The notes beneath the pieces are model-generated. The model did no database searches. It had not been told where the DNA came from and saw nothing but the letters and a program-made list of their open reading frames with translations. Shown here piece by piece: positions 44,883 through 54,868 of a stretch of DNA of 64,000 bases. The stretch is from UKL13-2 sp038206765 (GTDB taxonomy: Bacteria; Pseudomonadota; Gammaproteobacteria; Burkholderiales; Usitatibacteraceae), in the NCBI GenBank assembly GCA_038206765.1, contig JBBRAM010000008.1:96496-160495 (forward strand), read 5' to 3'. Made by a program: the position numbers and the translations under genes. Positions within the stretch are counted from its first letter, which is position 1. Each line of letters starts with the position of its first letter.

Positions 44883-47219
44883 TTAAAAAATCTGATTCTT
44901 CACTTCTTCGCTCGGCTTATTCGCTTCGCGTAGAGCAGACGGGCCATCGCTAACATTGCCGGTGTTTTCAACATAGACAAATTCGGTGCGCTGTTTGCCG
45001 TCTTTGCCGAGCTCATCGAGTGCGATGGAAGCCACGCCGGCTGGCGGCTCAAACGGACGCTCCTTAACTCCTTTAAGCGCGGTCCTCATGTAGCTCATCC
45101 AAATTGGCAATGATGCGCCGCCGCCGGTTTCGGAATCGCCGAGTGATGTCGGATTATCAAAGCCGATCCAGCTAATCGCCACCAAATCCGGGTTGTAACC
45201 TGCAAACCACGCATCGATGCTATCGTTGGTGGTGCCGGTTTTGCCGGCCAAATCATTGCGCCCCAGCGACATCGCTTTGGCACCAGTGCCGTAGCGGACC
45301 ACATCGCGTAGCAGGCTCGACATAATGAAAGCGTTGCGCGGATCGATCACCCGTTCGGCGTTTTTTTGGCCCTCCTTATCACTGGCAAATTCCGGCGCAG
45401 CTTCAAACAAAATGCCGCCTTTATCGTCGGTGATTTTAGCGATGAAATAAGGCTTGATGCGGTAGCCGCCATTGGCAAAAACCGCGTATGCCCCAGCCAT
45501 TTGCAGCGGCGTGGTGGAGCCAGCACCAAGCGCCATCGTTAGATAAGCAGGATGCTGCTTGGGATCAAAACCAAAGCGCGAAATATAATCCTGTGCGTAT
45601 TGCGGGCCGATGGACTGGAGCACGCGGATGGACACCATGTTTTTAGACTTAGCCAAGGCATTCCGCAGGCGCAGCGGGCCTTCGTACTTATTGTCGTAGT
45701 TTTTGGGTTCCCAAACTTGGCCGCCATTACGGCCTGGATCAAACACAATCGGTGCATCGTTGACCACAGTCGCGGGCGTGAAACCTTTTTCCAACGCAGC
45801 CGAATAGACAAACGGCTTGAAGCTAGAACCTGGCTGGCGCTGTGCTTGCGTGACATGGTTAAATTTATTGGCGGTGAAATCAAACCCGCCCGCCAAGGCA
45901 CGGATGGCGCCGTCGTTGGGATCGAGCGAGACCAATGCCGCTTCTACTTTCGGCAGCTGCACTAATGTTGGGGCACCTTTTTCATCGGTGCCGATGCGCA
46001 CAATCGAGCCGCGCGTCAGCTTTGTTGCCCCCGCTTTGTCGGACAATGCTTTGGCGGCGAACTTGATCGCATCGCCCGTTAAGGTCAGCGCATCGCCGCG
46101 TTTGGTGAGCACTACCACCTGCTTAGGGTCGGCGGACGTAATGACAGCCGGCATGAGATCGCCGACGATTTGTTTTTCGGCCAATGCCTCTTCGATCGCG
46201 TCATCGGCATCGCTTTCATCTGCGGATGGTGCGGGCAACACAACACTACCTTCCGGGCCGCGATAGCCGTGGCGACGGTCGTAATCCAAGATGCCGCGAC
46301 GTAACCCTGCCATGGCGGCCTCTTGATCAACTTTACGAATGGTCGTGTAGACGCGAATGCCGCTCACATAAGTTTTTTCGCCATACTGCTCAAACACTTC
46401 TTGGCGGGCCATTTCAGCCAAATAATCGGCATCAACAACGTACATGGTTCGATCACGGTTGAACTTTAGCGGTTGCTCAAGTGCCGTTTTGTAATCAGCG
46501 GCGCTAAGGTAATTAAGTTCGTTCATCCGGCGCAACACATAATGCTGGCGCTGTGTGATCCGCTTTAGATTATCGAACGGGTTATAGCGCGAAGGGGCCT
46601 TGGGAATGCCCGCCAATACTGCAGCCTCGGCAGGGGTCAGTTGGCTTAAATCTTTGCCAAAATAAACTTGGGCGGCGGCCGCAAAGCCGTAGGCACGATT
46701 GCCTAAGAACATATGATTTAAATAGATTTCAAGAATTTGATCTTTAGTAAGGCTGTGCTCAATTTTAAAAGCGAGCAACCACTCCGACATTTTTCGGGTG
46801 ACCGTTTGTTCGTTTGATAAAAAGAAATTGCGAGCGACTTGTTGGGTAATGGTCGAGGCACCGCCTTTGATTTTACCGGCCAATAAATTGCTGCCCATCG
46901 CGCGCGCAAAGCGCATGAAATCGACGCCACTGTGTTCGTAAAAATGCTCGTCTTCTGCTGAAATAAGCGCGTTTTTCATTACTGCGGGGACGTTTTGTAC
47001 CTTAATGAATGAACGCTTTTCCTCGCCAAATTCGCCGATAACATCGCCTTCGAGGGTGTAAACCCGCAGCGGAAGCTTTGGCCGATAATCAGTGACGGCG
47101 TCAATGGACGGCAAATTGGGGTAGAGCAGGACAACCGTCAGCGCAACAATCCCTATCGCGACGAGAATGAGCGAAGTCGCTAAAATTAAAGGGTAATACC
47201 ACCAGCGTAGGGTCATCAT
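44883..47219 (-). CDS. mrcA: Penicillin-binding protein 1A
   Basis: A bifunctional class A PBP that polymerises and cross-links peptidoglycan. The 778-residue protein has an N-terminal anchor (about residues 8-32), a GT51 domain with ALISAEDEHFYEHSGVD, and a transpeptidase domain with the active-site motifs SSFK (in QRQPGSSFKPFVYSA), SKN (in LAKSKNMVS) and KTGTT. The divergent pilM gene begins 440 bp upstream. Confidence 0.97.
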   Translation of the reverse strand: MMTLRWWYYPLILATSLILVAIGIVALTVVLLYPNLPSIDAVTDYRPKLPLRVYTLEGDVIGEFGEEKRSFIKVQNVPAVMKNALISAEDEHFYEHSGVDFMRFARAMGSNLLAGKIKGGASTITQQVARNFFLSNEQTVTRKMSEWLLAFKIEHSLTKDQILEIYLNHMFLGNRAYGFAAAAQVYFGKDLSQLTPAEAAVLAGIPKAPSRYNPFDNLKRITQRQHYVLRRMNELNYLSAADYKTALEQPLKFNRDRTMYVVDADYLAEMARQEVFEQYGEKTYVSGIRVYTTIRKVDQEAAMAGLRRGILDYDRRHGYRGPEGSVVLPAPSADESDADDAIEEALAEKQIVGDLMPAVITSADPKQVVVLTKRGDALTLTGDAIKFAAKALSDKAGATKLTRGSIVRIGTDEKGAPTLVQLPKVEAALVSLDPNDGAIRALAGGFDFTANKFNHVTQAQRQPGSSFKPFVYSAALEKGFTPATVVNDAPIVFDPGRNGGQVWEPKNYDNKYEGPLRLRNALAKSKNMVSIRVLQSIGPQYAQDYISRFGFDPKQHPAYLTMALGAGSTTPLQMAGAYAVFANGGYRIKPYFIAKITDDKGGILFEAAPEFASDKEGQKNAERVIDPRNAFIMSSLLRDVVRYGTGAKAMSLGRNDLAGKTGTTNDSIDAWFAGYNPDLVAISWIGFDNPTSLGDSETGGGASLPIWMSYMRTALKGVKERPFEPPAGVASIALDELGKDGKQRTEFVYVENTGNVSDGPSALREANKPSEEVKNQIF

Positions 47220-47658
47220 GATTTGTTTTTAATGATTGGAAATCCATTATATCGGCGTGAACTGCTTTGCACTAACAAAATCAGCTCGCTTTGTGGCCTC
47301 AGACGGTCATAAATTATGGCGGAAATGTGGCGCTTGTGGGTCGGCTACGGTTAAACGATGCGGTGTTTTGGTAACGATTGAGGGATAGAAAGCGTGAACT
47401 AGTAGCGCTAAAATCAAGAAATATTGAATATATTATTTCCCGATGCATTTGCTGGTGTACTCAGTGGTGCGTTGCCTTATTCGTTTCCTTGCGCGTTGCC
47501 TTGTGCGTTTTCTCACAAGACAGCGCACGCTACAATTAAAGCAATTTCGAGGTTTTAAAGAAAAAGCTTTACACTTCTTGTGGTTGTTGCTAGCATTTAA
47601 TGTAATTTGTACGTTGTGGGCCGTAAGTTCCGATCAATAAAAGAGCCGTCCGTTACCC
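47220..47658. other. mrcA-pilM divergent intergenic region (439 bp)
   Basis: The region should hold the promoters of mrcA and of pilMNOPQ; a TACAAT hexamer at 47531-47536 could be the pil -10, but no good -35 was found. Two imperfect 24-bp tandem units (47467-47490 and 47491-47514), each containing GCGTTGCCTT, lie just upstream. An open frame at 47443-47640 is not convincing as a gene. Confidence 0.4.
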
Positions 47659-48756
47659 ATGCTTAAAGAAAAACTGGCTTCACAGTTCGAGTTCTTGAGG
47701 GCGAAGGCGCCTCCCTTGATTGGGGTGGATATCAGCTCGTCCTTCATCAAGATGGTCGAAATCGCCGATGCTGGCAAGGGTCTTTATCGCGTTGAGCGAT
47801 ATGTGATCGAGCCGCTCCCGAAAGATACCGTCACCGACGGCAATATTGCCAATATTGAGGCTGCGGGCGAAGTGATGAAGCGTGCACATAAGCTCATGGC
47901 GACCCGAATCAAGAATATCGCCTTGGCGCTTCCTTCTGCCGCTGTGATTACCAAAAAAGTCGTGTTGGCAGGTGGCCAGCGTGAAGAGGATATGGAATAT
48001 CAAGTCCAATCCGAAGCCAATCAATACATTCCGTTTAGCCTCGACGAAGTTAACCTTGACTTCCAGGTTATCGGCCCAGCCCCGAATAGCGATGAAGAAG
48101 TTGAGGTTTTAATCGCCGCATCCCGAAAAGAAAAAATCGAAGACCGTGTCGCCGTCGCCGAAGCGGCGGGCTTAAACACCACTGTCATGGATGTGGAGTC
48201 CTACGCTGCTCTTTGCGCGTTCGACATGATGAAGGGTGCCGCAACTGGTATTGAGAGCAAAGATGTAACCGCGATTGTCGATATCGGTGCGCAAACCACC
48301 CGCGTCATTGTCATGCATGAAGATCAACAGATTTATTCACGTGAGCAGCAGCTGGGCGGCTATCAGCTCACCCAAGATATTTCGCGCCAGTTTGGTATGC
48401 CTATTGAGGAAGCCGAAGTGGCTAAAAAATCAGGTGGCTTGCCTGATAATTATGGTCCCGATGTTTTACATCCGTTCAACGAAAAAGTTGTGCTCGAAAT
48501 TACCCGTGCGTTGCAATTTTTCTATACATCCACCCAGTTCAACAAGGTTGACCACGTCGTGATCTCTGGCGGTTGCGCCACCCTAGATGGTTTGGAAGAG
48601 ATGGTGGCACAGCGCACGCAAGTGCATACGATCGTTGCAAACCCGTTTGCCAACATGGCGCTTTCATCGAAAATCAAGCCCCGGCAGTTGACCATCGATG
48701 CGCCAGCGCTAATGGTTGCGTGTGGGCTCGCGATGAGAAGGTTTGATCCAGCATGA
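47659..48756 (+). CDS. pilM: Type IV pilus assembly protein PilM
   Basis: PilM is a cytoplasmic actin-like ATPase that binds the N-terminus of PilN and links pilus motor and alignment complex. The 365-residue protein begins with the actin-type phosphate motif GVDISSSFIKMVEI and has the second AIVDIGAQTT and third ISGGCATL motifs. Its stop overlaps the pilN start (ATGA). Confidence 0.96.
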   Translation: MLKEKLASQFEFLRAKAPPLIGVDISSSFIKMVEIADAGKGLYRVERYVIEPLPKDTVTDGNIANIEAAGEVMKRAHKLMATRIKNIALALPSAAVITKKVVLAGGQREEDMEYQVQSEANQYIPFSLDEVNLDFQVIGPAPNSDEEVEVLIAASRKEKIEDRVAVAEAAGLNTTVMDVESYAALCAFDMMKGAATGIESKDVTAIVDIGAQTTRVIVMHEDQQIYSREQQLGGYQLTQDISRQFGMPIEEAEVAKKSGGLPDNYGPDVLHPFNEKVVLEITRALQFFYTSTQFNKVDHVVISGGCATLDGLEEMVAQRTQVHTIVANPFANMALSSKIKPRQLTIDAPALMVACGLAMRRFDPA

Positions 48757-49382
48757 TTCGCGTTAACCTACTCCCCCACCGCGAAGAAAAACGTCTTGCG
48801 CGCCAAAAGCAGTTTATTACGCTTGCTGTTTTGGCAACCGTATTGGCGTTGGGTGCTGGCGGCTTGCTTTGGTTTATCTTCGACAGTCAAGTTGATAACC
48901 AAAAAGGCCGTAACAAGTATTTGAACGAAGAAATCGCTAAGGTTGACAAGCAGATCGAAGAGATCAAGAAAATCCGCGAAGAAACAGCTTCCTTGTTGGC
49001 AAAAAAACAGGTTGTTGAAGGGTTACAAGTTAACCGTTCGGAGCCGGTTTACCTGCTCGATCAATTGCTGCGTCAATTGCCGGAGGGGTTGTATTTAAAA
49101 ACGATCAAGCAGACTGGCGTTAAAGTTACCGTAACCGGCTACGCACAATCTAGCGCCCGTGTCGCGGCATTCATGCGCAATATCGAGGCATCACCCTACC
49201 TCGAAAAGCCCGCAAACGTTGAAATTAAGGCGGTAACCGTCAACACGCAGCGCGCCAACGAATTCAGTCTAGATTTCGCGATTAAGCGCGTAAAGCCAGA
49301 GCCGAACAAAAATGCGCCCGGAAAAGCCGTAGCGCCAGGGGCTCCTGCATCACCCGCTAACCCTGCGGAGAAAAAAGCATGA
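48753..49382 (+). CDS. pilN: Type IV pilus assembly protein PilN
   Basis: An inner-membrane alignment-complex protein. The 209-residue protein begins with the PilM-binding IRVNLLPHRE motif, has one membrane helix (about residues 24-43), a coiled-coil region and a ferredoxin-like periplasmic domain, ending in a Pro/Ala-rich tail. ATGA overlaps occur at both ends. Confidence 0.95.
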   Translation: MIRVNLLPHREEKRLARQKQFITLAVLATVLALGAGGLLWFIFDSQVDNQKGRNKYLNEEIAKVDKQIEEIKKIREETASLLAKKQVVEGLQVNRSEPVYLLDQLLRQLPEGLYLKTIKQTGVKVTVTGYAQSSARVAAFMRNIEASPYLEKPANVEIKAVTVNTQRANEFSLDFAIKRVKPEPNKNAPGKAVAPGAPASPANPAEKKA

Positions 49383-50026
49383 ACAAGTGGTTAGAAGATC
49401 TAAAACAACTAGACTTTAAAAATCCGGGCGCCTGGCCGTGGCCCTTTAAACTAGCGGGTTTTATTTTGCTGTTTGTCGGCATCCTCGTACTATTGTATTT
49501 TGTGGTTTACCAGGGGCAGATCGAAGATCTGGATAAAGAGCAGAAAAAAGAAACGGACCTTAAAAATACCTATATCGAAAAGAAAAAGCTCGCCGTTAAT
49601 TTGGAAGCTTATCAACAACAACGGGCAGAGATTGAGCAGGCGTTCGGTGCGCTGCTGAAACAGCTTCCGACAAAATCTGAGGTTGATGCGCTAATTATTG
49701 ATATCAACCAAGCGGGCTTGGGGCGCGGCTTGCAGTTCGATTTATTTAAGCCGACCGCAACCGAAAACTTTACTGAGTTTTATGCAGAGCGACCAATTAA
49801 CTTGAAGGTTGTTGGTAACTACCATGACCTCGGTGCGTTTGCGAGTGACATATCTAAACTCCCAAGAATCGTTTTGTTAAACGATTTGAAGGTCGATATC
49901 CTTAAAGACAGCACGCTTGCGATGGAGGCGGTAGCAAAAACCTACCGTTATTTGGATCAAGAAGAAATTGATTTGCAACGTAAAACGTCGCGCGATGCAG
50001 CCAAAGCAAAGGCGGGCGGCAAATGA
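49379..50026 (+). CDS. pilO: Type IV pilus assembly protein PilO
   Basis: PilO heterodimerises with PilN in the periplasm. The 215-residue protein has one membrane helix (about residues 23-45), a coiled coil and a C-terminal alpha/beta domain. It is coupled to pilN and pilP by ATGA overlaps. Confidence 0.95.
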   Translation: MNKWLEDLKQLDFKNPGAWPWPFKLAGFILLFVGILVLLYFVVYQGQIEDLDKEQKKETDLKNTYIEKKKLAVNLEAYQQQRAEIEQAFGALLKQLPTKSEVDALIIDINQAGLGRGLQFDLFKPTATENFTEFYAERPINLKVVGNYHDLGAFASDISKLPRIVLLNDLKVDILKDSTLAMEAVAKTYRYLDQEEIDLQRKTSRDAAKAKAGGK

Positions 50027-50583
50027 TAGCCCTTGACCAAAAATCCAAGCCAAAACGTGTTTTTATCTCGGCAAAAAAAATACTCACGATCGTGCCGCTG
50101 GTCGTTTTGGCGTCTTGTGGCGAGGGATATGCTGATCTTCGGGGGTTTATTAAAGACCAAGAGAAACTCCCCCGCCGCATTGAACCGTTGCCGCTGGTTC
50201 AGTCGTTCCAGCCGTTTTCTTATGACGGATTTGATCTGCCAGATCCATTTCGACCTAGAAAACTGACCGTCAAGCAGGACGCAAACGCAAACGGTCTGGC
50301 GCCAGATTTAAACCGCCGCAAAGAGCCGCTTGAAGCCTATCCGTTGGAACAACTCAAAATGGTCGGGACAATTGTGCAAGCCAATGTAATGTACGCCTTG
50401 GTTCGCGCAGATAAAACGCTATATCGCATCAAAAAGGGTAATTACCTCGGCCAGAATTTTGGCTTGATTACTGACGTTACTGACACTGAAATTAAACTCA
50501 AAGAAATCGTTCAAGACACCGCAGGCGATTGGGCAGAACGCGAAAGCGCCCTACCGCTGGTAGAAGGAACGGGAGGTAAATGA
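50023..50583 (+). CDS. pilP: Type IV pilus assembly lipoprotein PilP
   Basis: PilP is a periplasmic lipoprotein linking PilN/PilO to the PilQ secretin. The 186-residue protein has a lipobox-like LASC near residue 30 after a hydrophobic stretch, a disordered linker, and the beta-sandwich core beginning PLEQLKMVGTIVQANVMYAL. It is coupled to pilO and pilQ. Confidence 0.94.
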   Translation: MIALDQKSKPKRVFISAKKILTIVPLVVLASCGEGYADLRGFIKDQEKLPRRIEPLPLVQSFQPFSYDGFDLPDPFRPRKLTVKQDANANGLAPDLNRRKEPLEAYPLEQLKMVGTIVQANVMYALVRADKTLYRIKKGNYLGQNFGLITDVTDTEIKLKEIVQDTAGDWAERESALPLVEGTGGK

Positions 50584-52721
50584 TGACCACGCAAGCCACA
50601 ACACTATTTAAACGCAGCGCAGGGATTGAACGAACGCTTTCACACGGTTTCGCGCTCTTGTTGGTTTTTGCGTTCAACTTGTCGGTATTCGGCCAAGATG
50701 CGAACAAGAACCTGCTCGAATCGATCAACACCACGGCGCTCCAAAGCGGTAAAGTCGTCGTCCGCATTAATTTCAAAGAGCCACTTAAAGCCGAACCAGC
50801 TAGCTTTGCAGTAACCAACCCCGCGCGCATTGCGCTTGATCTGCCGAACATTGCCAACGGTTTAGGCAAAAATGCGATTGACATTGGGGAAGGCGATGTC
50901 CGCTCCGTGAGCGTGGTAGAAGTCGCAAATCGCACGCGGATGGTGTTCAATTTAACTCGCAGCATGACTTACACCACCAAACTCGAGGGTAAATCACTAT
51001 TAGTCACAATCGATGCAGCGCCCCAAGGCGTCGTTAAAGATGTTGCGTTAGTCACAAAATTTGCAGAGCCAGCACCGGCATCGGCTGCTGCGCGTCAAAG
51101 CATCAGAGATGTTGATTTCAGGCGCGGCAACAACGGCGAAGGCCGTATTATTGTCGATCTTTCCTCCTCAGGAATCGGCATTGACATTCGCCAGCAAGGC
51201 AGAAATGTAATCGTTGACTTTGCCAACACCAGCATGCCGCGTAATTTAATTCGGCGTTTGGATGTGAACGATTATGCGACACCTGTCAAAACGGTTGATG
51301 TGATTGACCAGGGCGGCGCAGCCCGTTTAATCATCTCGCCCCAAGGCTTGTGGGAATATTCAGCTTACCAAACAGACACCCAGTTTATCGTTGAGATAAA
51401 GCCGGTAAAGGAGGACCCGAATAAATTGGTTCAAACTCCGGGATACAGCGGCGAAAAGCTCACCCTGAACTTCCAAGCGGTTGATGTTCGCGCCTTGCTG
51501 CAGGTAATTGCAGATTTTACGGGTCTCAACATCATCGCCAGTGACACGGTTGTGGGTAGTTTGACATTGCGCCTGAAGGATGTGCCTTGGGATCAGGCCC
51601 TGGATATTATTTTGCAATCGAAAGGGCTCTCCAAACGCAAAAACGGTAACGTGGTGCTTATTGCGCCCGCCGATGAGTTAGCAACAAAAGAAAAGTTGGA
51701 ATTAGAAGCCAAACAACAAATTGTTGAATTGGAACCATTGCGCACCGAGTCCTTTGTGGTTTCGTATGCAAAAGCGGTTGATATTCAGGCGCTGTTAACA
51801 GGGGCAAGTCAAAAAATTCTTTCAAAACGTGGTTCAGCAACACAGGACCAAAGAACTAACACGCTCTTTGTGCAGGATGTGCCTTCGAGATTAGATGAGG
51901 TGCGTCGTTTAATCAGCCAGTTAGATGTCCCCGTTCGCCAAGTACTAATTGAGGCGAGAATTGTAATTGCCGACGATAAGTTCAGTCGTCAGCTAGGCGT
52001 AAGATTTGGTTCTGGATCTGGCGTTAATACTAACGGACGCAACATTGGGGTCGGCGCCAACCTTGCAGCAACCAATACGATAGTGAAAGGCGGAGCTCCA
52101 AATAGCGATCTCAATGTCAATTTGCCGGTTGCAGGCGCGGCAGGTGCCATCGCGCTAACCTTTCTTAACCTCGGCAATGGCAACATCGTTAACCTTGAGT
52201 TGTCTGCTCTGGAAAGCGAGAACCGAGGTAAAGTAGTATCCAGCCCAAGAATAGTAACCGCTGACAAGAAGAAGGCAGTTATCGCCCAAGGCGTTGAAAT
52301 TCCTTATCTGACATCATCCCCAAGTGGTGGTACAACCGTTTCATTCAAGCAAGCCATTTTATCGCTGGACGTTACGCCGCAAATTACCCCAGATGATAAA
52401 GTGATTATGGATTTGGAAGTGAAGAAGGATGCGGTTGGCGCATTAATTTCCGTGGTAGGATTTGGTGGCGCTGCAAGTACGGTGCCATCCATTGACACGC
52501 GAAAAATAACCACGCAAATTGTTGTAGACAATGGCGACACGGCTGTGATTGGTGGAATCTACGAGCAAATTACCCGTACCGACGTTACCAAAGTCCCTGT
52601 TTTAGGCGACATTCCGTTTCTGGGTAATTTGTTTAAAACAACCAGTAAGCAAGATGACAAAACAGAACTTCTCATCTTTATTACGCCCAGAATCATTAAA
52701 GATCAACTAACGATTCGTTAA
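50580..52721 (+). CDS. pilQ: Type IV pilus secretin PilQ
   Basis: PilQ forms the outer-membrane channel for the pilus. The 713-residue protein has a signal peptide (about residues 1-38, ending FGQDA), two AMIN domains (about 50-260) that can bind peptidoglycan, N0/N1 domains beginning KLTLNFQAVDVRALLQVIAD, and the C-terminal secretin domain with ending LLIFITPRII. It is the last pil gene before a terminator. Confidence 0.96.
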   Translation: MMTTQATTLFKRSAGIERTLSHGFALLLVFAFNLSVFGQDANKNLLESINTTALQSGKVVVRINFKEPLKAEPASFAVTNPARIALDLPNIANGLGKNAIDIGEGDVRSVSVVEVANRTRMVFNLTRSMTYTTKLEGKSLLVTIDAAPQGVVKDVALVTKFAEPAPASAAARQSIRDVDFRRGNNGEGRIIVDLSSSGIGIDIRQQGRNVIVDFANTSMPRNLIRRLDVNDYATPVKTVDVIDQGGAARLIISPQGLWEYSAYQTDTQFIVEIKPVKEDPNKLVQTPGYSGEKLTLNFQAVDVRALLQVIADFTGLNIIASDTVVGSLTLRLKDVPWDQALDIILQSKGLSKRKNGNVVLIAPADELATKEKLELEAKQQIVELEPLRTESFVVSYAKAVDIQALLTGASQKILSKRGSATQDQRTNTLFVQDVPSRLDEVRRLISQLDVPVRQVLIEARIVIADDKFSRQLGVRFGSGSGVNTNGRNIGVGANLAATNTIVKGGAPNSDLNVNLPVAGAAGAIALTFLNLGNGNIVNLELSALESENRGKVVSSPRIVTADKKKAVIAQGVEIPYLTSSPSGGTTVSFKQAILSLDVTPQITPDDKVIMDLEVKKDAVGALISVVGFGGAASTVPSIDTRKITTQIVVDNGDTAVIGGIYEQITRTDVTKVPVLGDIPFLGNLFKTTSKQDDKTELLIFITPRIIKDQLTIR

Positions 52722-53023
52722 TTAGCCATATCTGACTAGTAGACGCAATTGATAAAACAGTAATAATTTATTCAACCTTTTCGGGGCGCTGCTATTAGCG
52801 CCCCGTTTTGTTTTCTGACAGCCAAGGTATCTCAAGAACATGTCGATCGAAAACGGTGCAAATGAGCGTTACAGTAATGCGGCGTGCCGAGATGTGCGCT
52901 GAACTCTGATGTACCAAAGCGATCATTACGGCTCTTGGACGCCATAACCCGTGAACAAGAAACCGTCGCACCGTTAGGTCGAATCCTTTTTAGCGTATTG
53001 CGTTAACAACATGGCTGCGTAAT
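52722..53023. other. pilQ-aroK intergenic region (302 bp)
   Basis: Apart from the pilQ terminator no feature is recognised. The aroK promoter should lie in 52815-53023 but no good match was found. Confidence 0.4.
52782..52814 (+). terminator. pilQ rho-independent terminator
   Basis: CGGGGCGCT (52782-52790) pairs with AGCGCCCCG (52797-52805) across a 6-nt loop, followed by TTTTGTTTT. Confidence 0.9.
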
Positions 53024-53551
53024 ATGAACGCAAGACACAATATTTTTTTGATTGGCATGCCGGGAGCAGGTAAGAGCACCTTGGGCAAAGCGCTGACGAA
53101 ACGTTTGGGATTGACGTTTACCGATGCAGACCAAGAAATCATAAACCGCACCGGTGTTTCAATTGCGACAATTTTCGAAATCGAGGGCGAGGCCAGTTTT
53201 CGAGTGCGCGAAGCCCAACTAATTGCTGAATTGGTCACGCGCGAAAGGTTGGTTTTAGCCACCGGCGGCGGTGCTATTTTATCGGAAGACAGTCGCCGGC
53301 TGATGCGCGACAACGGCGTCGTCGTGTATTTACGTGCCAGCTTGGAAGACCTCGCGGCACGAACCGGACGGGACACCAAACGACCGCTATTACAAGGTAG
53401 CAATCCAGCGGATGCATTGCGAAAACTTTTCCAGATTCGTGAGCCGCTTTACAACGAAACCGCGCACATCGTTGTTGATACGGCACGACAGCACGCGAGC
53501 AAGCTAGCCGAGCAAATCGTCGAGCAACTTCACCGCGAAGGATATTGGTAA
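53024..53551 (+). CDS. aroK: Shikimate kinase
   Basis: AroK phosphorylates shikimate with ATP. The 175-residue protein has Walker A GMPGAGKST, the shikimate-binding region around FTDADQEII and FRVREAQLI, and the LATGGGA motif. It begins at an ATG after a terminator-separated gap and is followed by aroB after 75 bp. Confidence 0.97.
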   Translation: MNARHNIFLIGMPGAGKSTLGKALTKRLGLTFTDADQEIINRTGVSIATIFEIEGEASFRVREAQLIAELVTRERLVLATGGGAILSEDSRRLMRDNGVVVYLRASLEDLAARTGRDTKRPLLQGSNPADALRKLFQIREPLYNETAHIVVDTARQHASKLAEQIVEQLHREGYW

Positions 53552-53626
53552 TCTCCAAAAAATCGATAGTTGCCAGCGCGAGACGCGACCCGTCGATCAG
53601 TTTAGAACGTTGTACAAGCGGCTAAA

Positions 53627-54868
53627 ATGCGAATATCGAATCGTCCAATATCAATTGCCAACCAACAAGATAACCAGACATTGCAACCAATGACGTCCTC
53701 CCCACCAGAATCGCCAAGCAAGCCTAATAGCCCGAGCCAAAAGCATCGCTCGCTGAAGGTGTCGCTGGCTGAACGCGCCTACCAAATTTACATCGGTGCG
53801 GGCATTCTCACAAACTGCGCGCTTCTCCAAACACTCTCGTCCGGCTTTGCGCATGCCCGGGTTGTATTGGTCACCAATGAAACGATATGGCCTTTGTACG
53901 GAAAAACGCTGGTCGAGCGCCTTGAGTCCGTTCATTTAAACGTGCTCCCGATCATTCTGCCTGACGGTGAATCATTTAAAGACGGTGCTACTCTCAACAT
54001 CATTTACGACGCCTTACTCGAGCACGCGATAGATCGAAAAGCTACCATCTTGGCACTCGGCGGCGGCGTGATAGGCGATATTGCAGGGTATGCCGCTGCA
54101 ACCTATCAACGCGGCATCCCATTTATTCAAATCCCTACGACGCTATTGGCACAGGTCGACTCCTCCGTTGGCGGCAAGACCGCGATCAACCACCCGCGCG
54201 GAAAAAATATGATCGGTGCGTTCTACCAACCGCAGTTGGTGTTAGCCGATACCGACACGTTAAAGACCTTACCAGATCGTGAATATCGTTCCGGCTTGGC
54301 CGAGGTCATCAAATACGGTTTGATTTTGGATCGATCATTTTTCGACTGGTTAGAGACGAACATGGATGCGTTAGTCAATCGAAATGTCGATGCGCTTGCC
54401 CATGCAATCCACCGATCTTGTGAAATCAAAGCGCACGTCGTCGCGGAGGATGAGCGCGAGACCGCCAAAGAAGGCGGTCGTGCACTGCTGAATTTGGGCC
54501 ACACTTTTGGGCATGCGATCGAGACCGCGCTTGGTTACGGTGAATGGTTGCACGGTGAGGCGGTTGCCTGCGGGATGTTACTCGCAGCTCAGTTCTCGCT
54601 TGAGTTGGGGCATCTCGCACTCGCAGATGTTGCGCGAACCCGGCGGCTCCTTGAGCGTGCCGGGCTGCCAATATCCCTACCCCACATCCCGCAGCATCCC
54701 GAAAAAATCACCGCAGAAATCATGTTGCAACACATGAGCCGCGACAAAAAAAATGAAGCCGGCGTGATAAAACTGATTCTGCTGAGATCGATAGGTGAAG
54801 CGTACGTCGATGCCACCATCAGTGCAAAAACTATCCATGCATTTTTGAAATCACAAATACAGGCTTAA
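53627..54868 (+). CDS. aroB: 3-dehydroquinate synthase
   Basis: AroB makes 3-dehydroquinate from DAHP with NAD+ and a divalent metal. The 413-residue protein has the NAD-binding GGGVIGDIAGYAAATYQRGI, the QIPTTLLAQVDSSVGGKTAI signature and the metal-binding NLGHTFGHAIE. About 40 N-terminal residues precede the conserved domain; a later in-frame ATG (53690) may be the true start. It is probably co-transcribed with aroK. Confidence 0.97.
   Translation: MRISNRPISIANQQDNQTLQPMTSSPPESPSKPNSPSQKHRSLKVSLAERAYQIYIGAGILTNCALLQTLSSGFAHARVVLVTNETIWPLYGKTLVERLESVHLNVLPIILPDGESFKDGATLNIIYDALLEHAIDRKATILALGGGVIGDIAGYAAATYQRGIPFIQIPTTLLAQVDSSVGGKTAINHPRGKNMIGAFYQPQLVLADTDTLKTLPDREYRSGLAEVIKYGLILDRSFFDWLETNMDALVNRNVDALAHAIHRSCEIKAHVVAEDERETAKEGGRALLNLGHTFGHAIETALGYGEWLHGEAVACGMLLAAQFSLELGHLALADVARTRRLLERAGLPISLPHIPQHPEKITAEIMLQHMSRDKKNEAGVIKLILLRSIGEAYVDATISAKTIHAFLKSQIQA

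Noticed and set aside
47443..47640. 65-aa ORF upstream of pilM
   Set aside because: Its start contains a tandem repeat, it lacks a ribosome binding site and a family resemblance, and it covers the expected pilM promoter.
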